Shown here in pieces: positions 61,491-64,000 of a DNA stretch of 64,000 nt; positions within the stretch are counted from its first letter, which is position 1, and each line of letters opens with the position of its first letter. The stretch is from Thiomicrorhabdus sp. Kp2. GTDB taxonomy: Bacteria; Pseudomonadota; Gammaproteobacteria; Thiomicrospirales; Thiomicrospiraceae. The notes below the pieces were generated by a model that was given only the letters and a program-made list of their open reading frames with translations, searched no databases and was not told the origin of the DNA. The stretch is from contig NZ_ARWI01000001.1 of NCBI RefSeq assembly GCF_000478585.1, positions 2,356,001 to 2,420,000 on the forward strand, in the 5' to 3' direction. The translations under genes were made by a program, and so were the position numbers.

Positions 61491-62921
61491 ATGAGTAAAC
61501 CTGTAATCGCTCTTGTTGGGCGCCCAAATGTAGGTAAATCTACGCTTTTTAATCGTTTGACACGTTCGAGAGATGCGATTGTGGCAGACTATCCTGGGTT
61601 AACCCGTGATAGACAGTATGGTACAGGGCGTGTTGGTAAGGTGCCATACATCGTTGTTGATACAGGTGGCCTAAGCGGAGAGATTGAAGGTGTTGATCCT
61701 CTTATGGCGGATCAGGTAAGAGCTGCTTTGGAAGAGGCCGATGCCATTCTTTTCTTAGTTGACGGTCGTCAAGGGCTTGTTCCCGCTGATGAACTTATTG
61801 CGAATTACATTAGACAGTTTGATAAACCTGTTCAAGTGTTGGTGAATAAATCAGAAGGTCGTGATTATACAATGGCGACTTCAGATTTTTTTCAGCTCGG
61901 ATTAGGTGAGCCTTATGCCATTTCGTCGGCACACGGTGATAATGTTGCCGTTGCGGTTGACCATATTTTGTCTTTTCTTCCTGAAAAAGAGGATGAGGAT
62001 GAGTTTGATTTGGATGAACACCCAGGGGTGAGAGTGGCTGTTGTTGGGCGTCCAAATGTGGGTAAGTCAACGTTAATTAACCGAATGATTGGTGAAGACC
62101 GTGTTGTTGCATTTGATATGCCAGGCACTACTCGAGATAGTATCTTTGTTCCATTTGAGCGTAATGGAAAACCTTATACCTTAATTGATACGGCTGGTAT
62201 CCGTAGACGTAAGAATATTAAAGAAAAAATTGAAAAATTCAGTATTGTTAAAGCGATTGAAGCGATGGAAGATTCTCATGTAGTTATTCTTCTTATTGAT
62301 GGTTCTGAAGGTTTAACGGATCAAGATTTAACCTTACTTGGTTTAGCCATTGAATCAGGTCGTGGCTTAGTCATTGCCGTAAATAAATGGGATAATTTAT
62401 CTACTGAGCAAAAAGAGTGGGTTAAGAATGAATTGAGTTTCCGTATTCAGTTTGCGGACTATGCAAAACAACATCTTATTTCCGCTCTTCATGGAACAGG
62501 TGTTGGTGATCTGTTTAAAACCATTGATGCGGTTCATTTAGCTGCTTTTAAACGTGTATCCACCTCTGATTTAAACCGAGTGTTGGAACAAGCTGTTCTT
62601 GACCATCAACCGCCACTTATTTCAGGACGTCGTGTCAAACTGCGTTATGCTCATTTGGGCGGTTTAAACCCACCAAGAGTTATCGTTCATGGTACTCAGG
62701 TGGATAAACTGCCCGCAGCTTACACTAAGTATTTAGTGAATGTATTCCGTAAGGCGTTTAAATGGGTTGGTACACCGGTTACGGTTGAATACAAAGTAAC
62801 GCAAAACCCGTTTGAAGGCCGTAAAAATAAATTAAGTTCTCGCTTGTCTGCTAAATCAGAAAAATCTGATATGAAAGCGAAACTTAAGAAAAAGAAAAAA
62901 ACTCAAAAACGTCGTACTTAA
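61491..62921 (+). CDS. der: GTPase Der (EngA)
   Basis: An essential ribosome-assembly GTPase with two tandem G domains. The P-loops GRPNVGKST are at residues 8-16 and near 185-193, each followed by DxxG (DTGG and DTAG), NKSE/NKWD and a switch region. A C-terminal KH-like domain comes next. The 476-residue length is typical. The C-terminal tail is rich in lysine (about 15 in the last 25 residues), as is common for rRNA binding. It closes the conserved ndk-to-der block. Confidence 0.97.
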   Translation: MSKPVIALVGRPNVGKSTLFNRLTRSRDAIVADYPGLTRDRQYGTGRVGKVPYIVVDTGGLSGEIEGVDPLMADQVRAALEEADAILFLVDGRQGLVPADELIANYIRQFDKPVQVLVNKSEGRDYTMATSDFFQLGLGEPYAISSAHGDNVAVAVDHILSFLPEKEDEDEFDLDEHPGVRVAVVGRPNVGKSTLINRMIGEDRVVAFDMPGTTRDSIFVPFERNGKPYTLIDTAGIRRRKNIKEKIEKFSIVKAIEAMEDSHVVILLIDGSEGLTDQDLTLLGLAIESGRGLVIAVNKWDNLSTEQKEWVKNELSFRIQFADYAKQHLISALHGTGVGDLFKTIDAVHLAAFKRVSTSDLNRVLEQAVLDHQPPLISGRRVKLRYAHLGGLNPPRVIVHGTQVDKLPAAYTKYLVNVFRKAFKWVGTPVTVEYKVTQNPFEGRKNKLSSRLSAKSEKSDMKAKLKKKKKTQKRRT

Positions 62922-62937
62922 GTAAAAATTTAAAATT

Positions 62938-62966
62938 GATAAACAGTGGCTATTTCATTGTTTATC
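62938..62966 (+). terminator. Weak hairpin after der
   Basis: GATAAACA (62938-62945) pairs with TGTTTATC (62959-62966) with a 13-base loop; the downstream run is only moderately T-rich. Confidence 0.35.
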
Positions 62967-63033
62967 CATACTATTTTCTATTTTAGGCGTTACCATTTTC
63001 AGTCCCCAAAACATTAAGAGTTGAATTAATACC

Positions 63034-64000
63034 ATGAGTCCAAACCCGACGAAACGTATTCGCGAAATCCCTTATAACTACACCTCATTCTCTGATAAAG
63101 AGATTGTTTTAAGGTTTTTGGGGGAGTCGTGTTGGACAACCATAGAGTCGTTACGCCAAACTCGTAATACAGGGCGATCAGCTCGCATGCTTTTTGAGGT
63201 TTTAGGGGATATGTGGGTTATTAGTCGTAACCCTTATATTCAAGATGATTTGATTCAAAATCCTAAACGTCGTGAAGCGTTAATTCAAGCGCTGCATCAC
63301 CGTCTTAAAGAAGTTGAAAAACGTTTGAATGGCAATGAAGTGGCGGCTGACCTGCTGAATTCTACGGCCAAAGCGGTAGAAGAGTTTGCTGCTTGGTTTC
63401 CAAAACAAGTGGTATTGCGTCATAAGGTATTAAAACGTTTAAAAAAATGTACTCGTGAAGACAATATCGATTTTGGTGGTTTAGCCCGTGTATCTCATGC
63501 GACGGATGCGACTGACTGGCGTGTAGAATTACCTTTAGTGGTGCTAACACCAGATTCTGAGCAAGAAACTATCGAGATGGTTCAAGCATGTATTGATCTT
63601 GAGCTAACTATTATCCCGCGTGGTGGAGGTACTGGTTATACGGGTGGAGCGATTCCTTTACATGAAGCAACTGCAGTAATCAATACTGAAAAACTTGAGT
63701 TTATGAGTTTGGTTGAGCAGGTTGAATTACCGATGATTGGTAAAGTCCCCACTGTTCGAACGGGAGCAGGGGTTGTCACTCGAAGAGTCTCTGAACAGGC
63801 TGAACGTTTTGGATATGTTTTTGCCGTAGATCCAACCTCTCAAGATGCTTCAACGATTGGTGGCAATATCTCTATGAATGCGGGTGGTAAAAAAGCCGTT
63901 TTATGGGGAACTACCTTGGATAACCTAGCGTCATGGAGAATGGTGACACCTGATGCAAAATGGTTAGAAGTTGAGCGTATCAACCATAATTTAGGTAAGT
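63034..64000 (+). CDS. FAD-linked dehydrogenase with N-terminal DUF3683 (partial)
   Basis: The frame is open from the ATG at 63034 to the end of the window (322 codons, no stop). The first 140 residues match the DUF3683 region found at the start of very long FAD/Fe-S oxidoreductases of the GlcD/D-lactate dehydrogenase family. From about residue 165 an FAD-binding PCMH-type domain begins, with [26 protein letters not shown] and [23 protein letters not shown]. Full-length relatives exceed 1200 residues and add Fe-S domains, so most of the gene lies outside. The substrate is probably a 2-hydroxy acid but is not shown by the sequence. Confidence 0.85.
   Translation, partial: MSPNPTKRIREIPYNYTSFSDKEIVLRFLGESCWTTIESLRQTRNTGRSARMLFEVLGDMWVISRNPYIQDDLIQNPKRREALIQALHHRLKEVEKRLNGNEVAADLLNSTAKAVEEFAAWFPKQVVLRHKVLKRLKKCTREDNIDFGGLARVSHATDATDWRVELPLVVLTPDSEQETIEMVQACIDLELTIIPRGGGTGYTGGAIPLHEATAVINTEKLEFMSLVEQVELPMIGKVPTVRTGAGVVTRRVSEQAERFGYVFAVDPTSQDASTIGGNISMNAGGKKAVLWGTTLDNLASWRMVTPDAKWLEVERINHNLGK

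Noticed and set aside
1-64000. tRNA, rRNA, insertion sequences, prophage and CRISPR arrays
   Set aside because: I looked for T-arm-like strings, transposase motifs and regular direct repeats and found none that I could support by eye; a covariance-model search would be decisive for RNA genes.

Overview
The window looks like a chromosome segment of a sulfur-oxidising, motile gammaproteobacterium of the Thiomicrospira / Hydrogenovibrio / Thiomicrorhabdus type. The evidence is a soxXYZA operon with tusA-dsrE2 next to it, Pseudomonas-like gene blocks (lpxC-dciA-secA-argJ-mutT/thiE and iscR...ndk-rlmN-rodZ-hisS-yfgM-bamB-der), two chemoreceptors and fairly AT-rich DNA. The genus is an inference. 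I saw no tRNA, rRNA, insertion sequence, prophage or CRISPR array. Almost everything is core metabolism.

Layout. 1-2639: end of murD, then ftsW and murG (first part of the division/cell-wall cluster). 2675-14780: a short-chain dehydrogenase, a chemoreceptor behind a sigma-54-type promoter, lgt, thyA-folA, a second chemoreceptor with a C-terminal zinc-binding CZB domain, the divergent zinc importer znuBC / znuA, and a P-loop protein with a CobW-like tail. 14887-19873: sufBCDS, closed by a palindromic terminator. 20475-25917: murC-ddlB-ftsQ-ftsA-lpxC, the second part of the division cluster, with no ftsZ between ftsA and lpxC. 25946-33581: dciA, secA, argJ, hisC, a MutT-ThiE fusion, coaE. 33649-36789: a GGDEF/EAL protein and a secreted alpha/beta hydrolase. 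37120-43810: an asparagine-synthetase-like enzyme resembling the N-acetylglutaminylglutamine amidotransferase, grxD, rnt, argA, ilvD and a TerB-like protein. 43996-48669: soxXYZA, a BepA-like protease, tusA, dsrE2. 48847-55011: pssA, leuA, a HolD-like gene, rimI, suhB, trmJ, cysE. 55123-62921: iscR, iscA, ndk, rlmN, a short rodZ, hisS, yfgM, bamB, der. 63034-end: the start of a large FAD-linked dehydrogenase.

The most striking signal belongs to no single gene. The 12-bp perfect palindrome ACCAGGCCTGGT occurs 14 times exactly; its 10-bp core CCAGGCCTGG occurs 18 times and CAGGCCTGG 21 times. About 0.004 copies of a given 12-mer are expected by chance in 64 kb. Copies lie between genes, where some form the stem of rho-independent terminators, and inside genes in all three reading frames, where they encode QAW, RPG or PGL. 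Each copy is made of two abutting CCWGG sites. This resembles the highly iterated palindromes of cyanobacteria or uptake-sequence families, and I know of no description of it for this lineage.

Fe-S biology forms a second theme. The suf promoter and the iscR promoter carry a similar 25-bp box in the same register over a TATTAT -10 element, as expected if IscR controls both. Of the isc genes only iscR and iscA remain here, so Suf is probably the main assembly system. Sulfur oxidation (Sox, TusA, DsrE2), zinc uptake with zinc-linked chemotaxis, and cell-wall synthesis are the other coherent groups.
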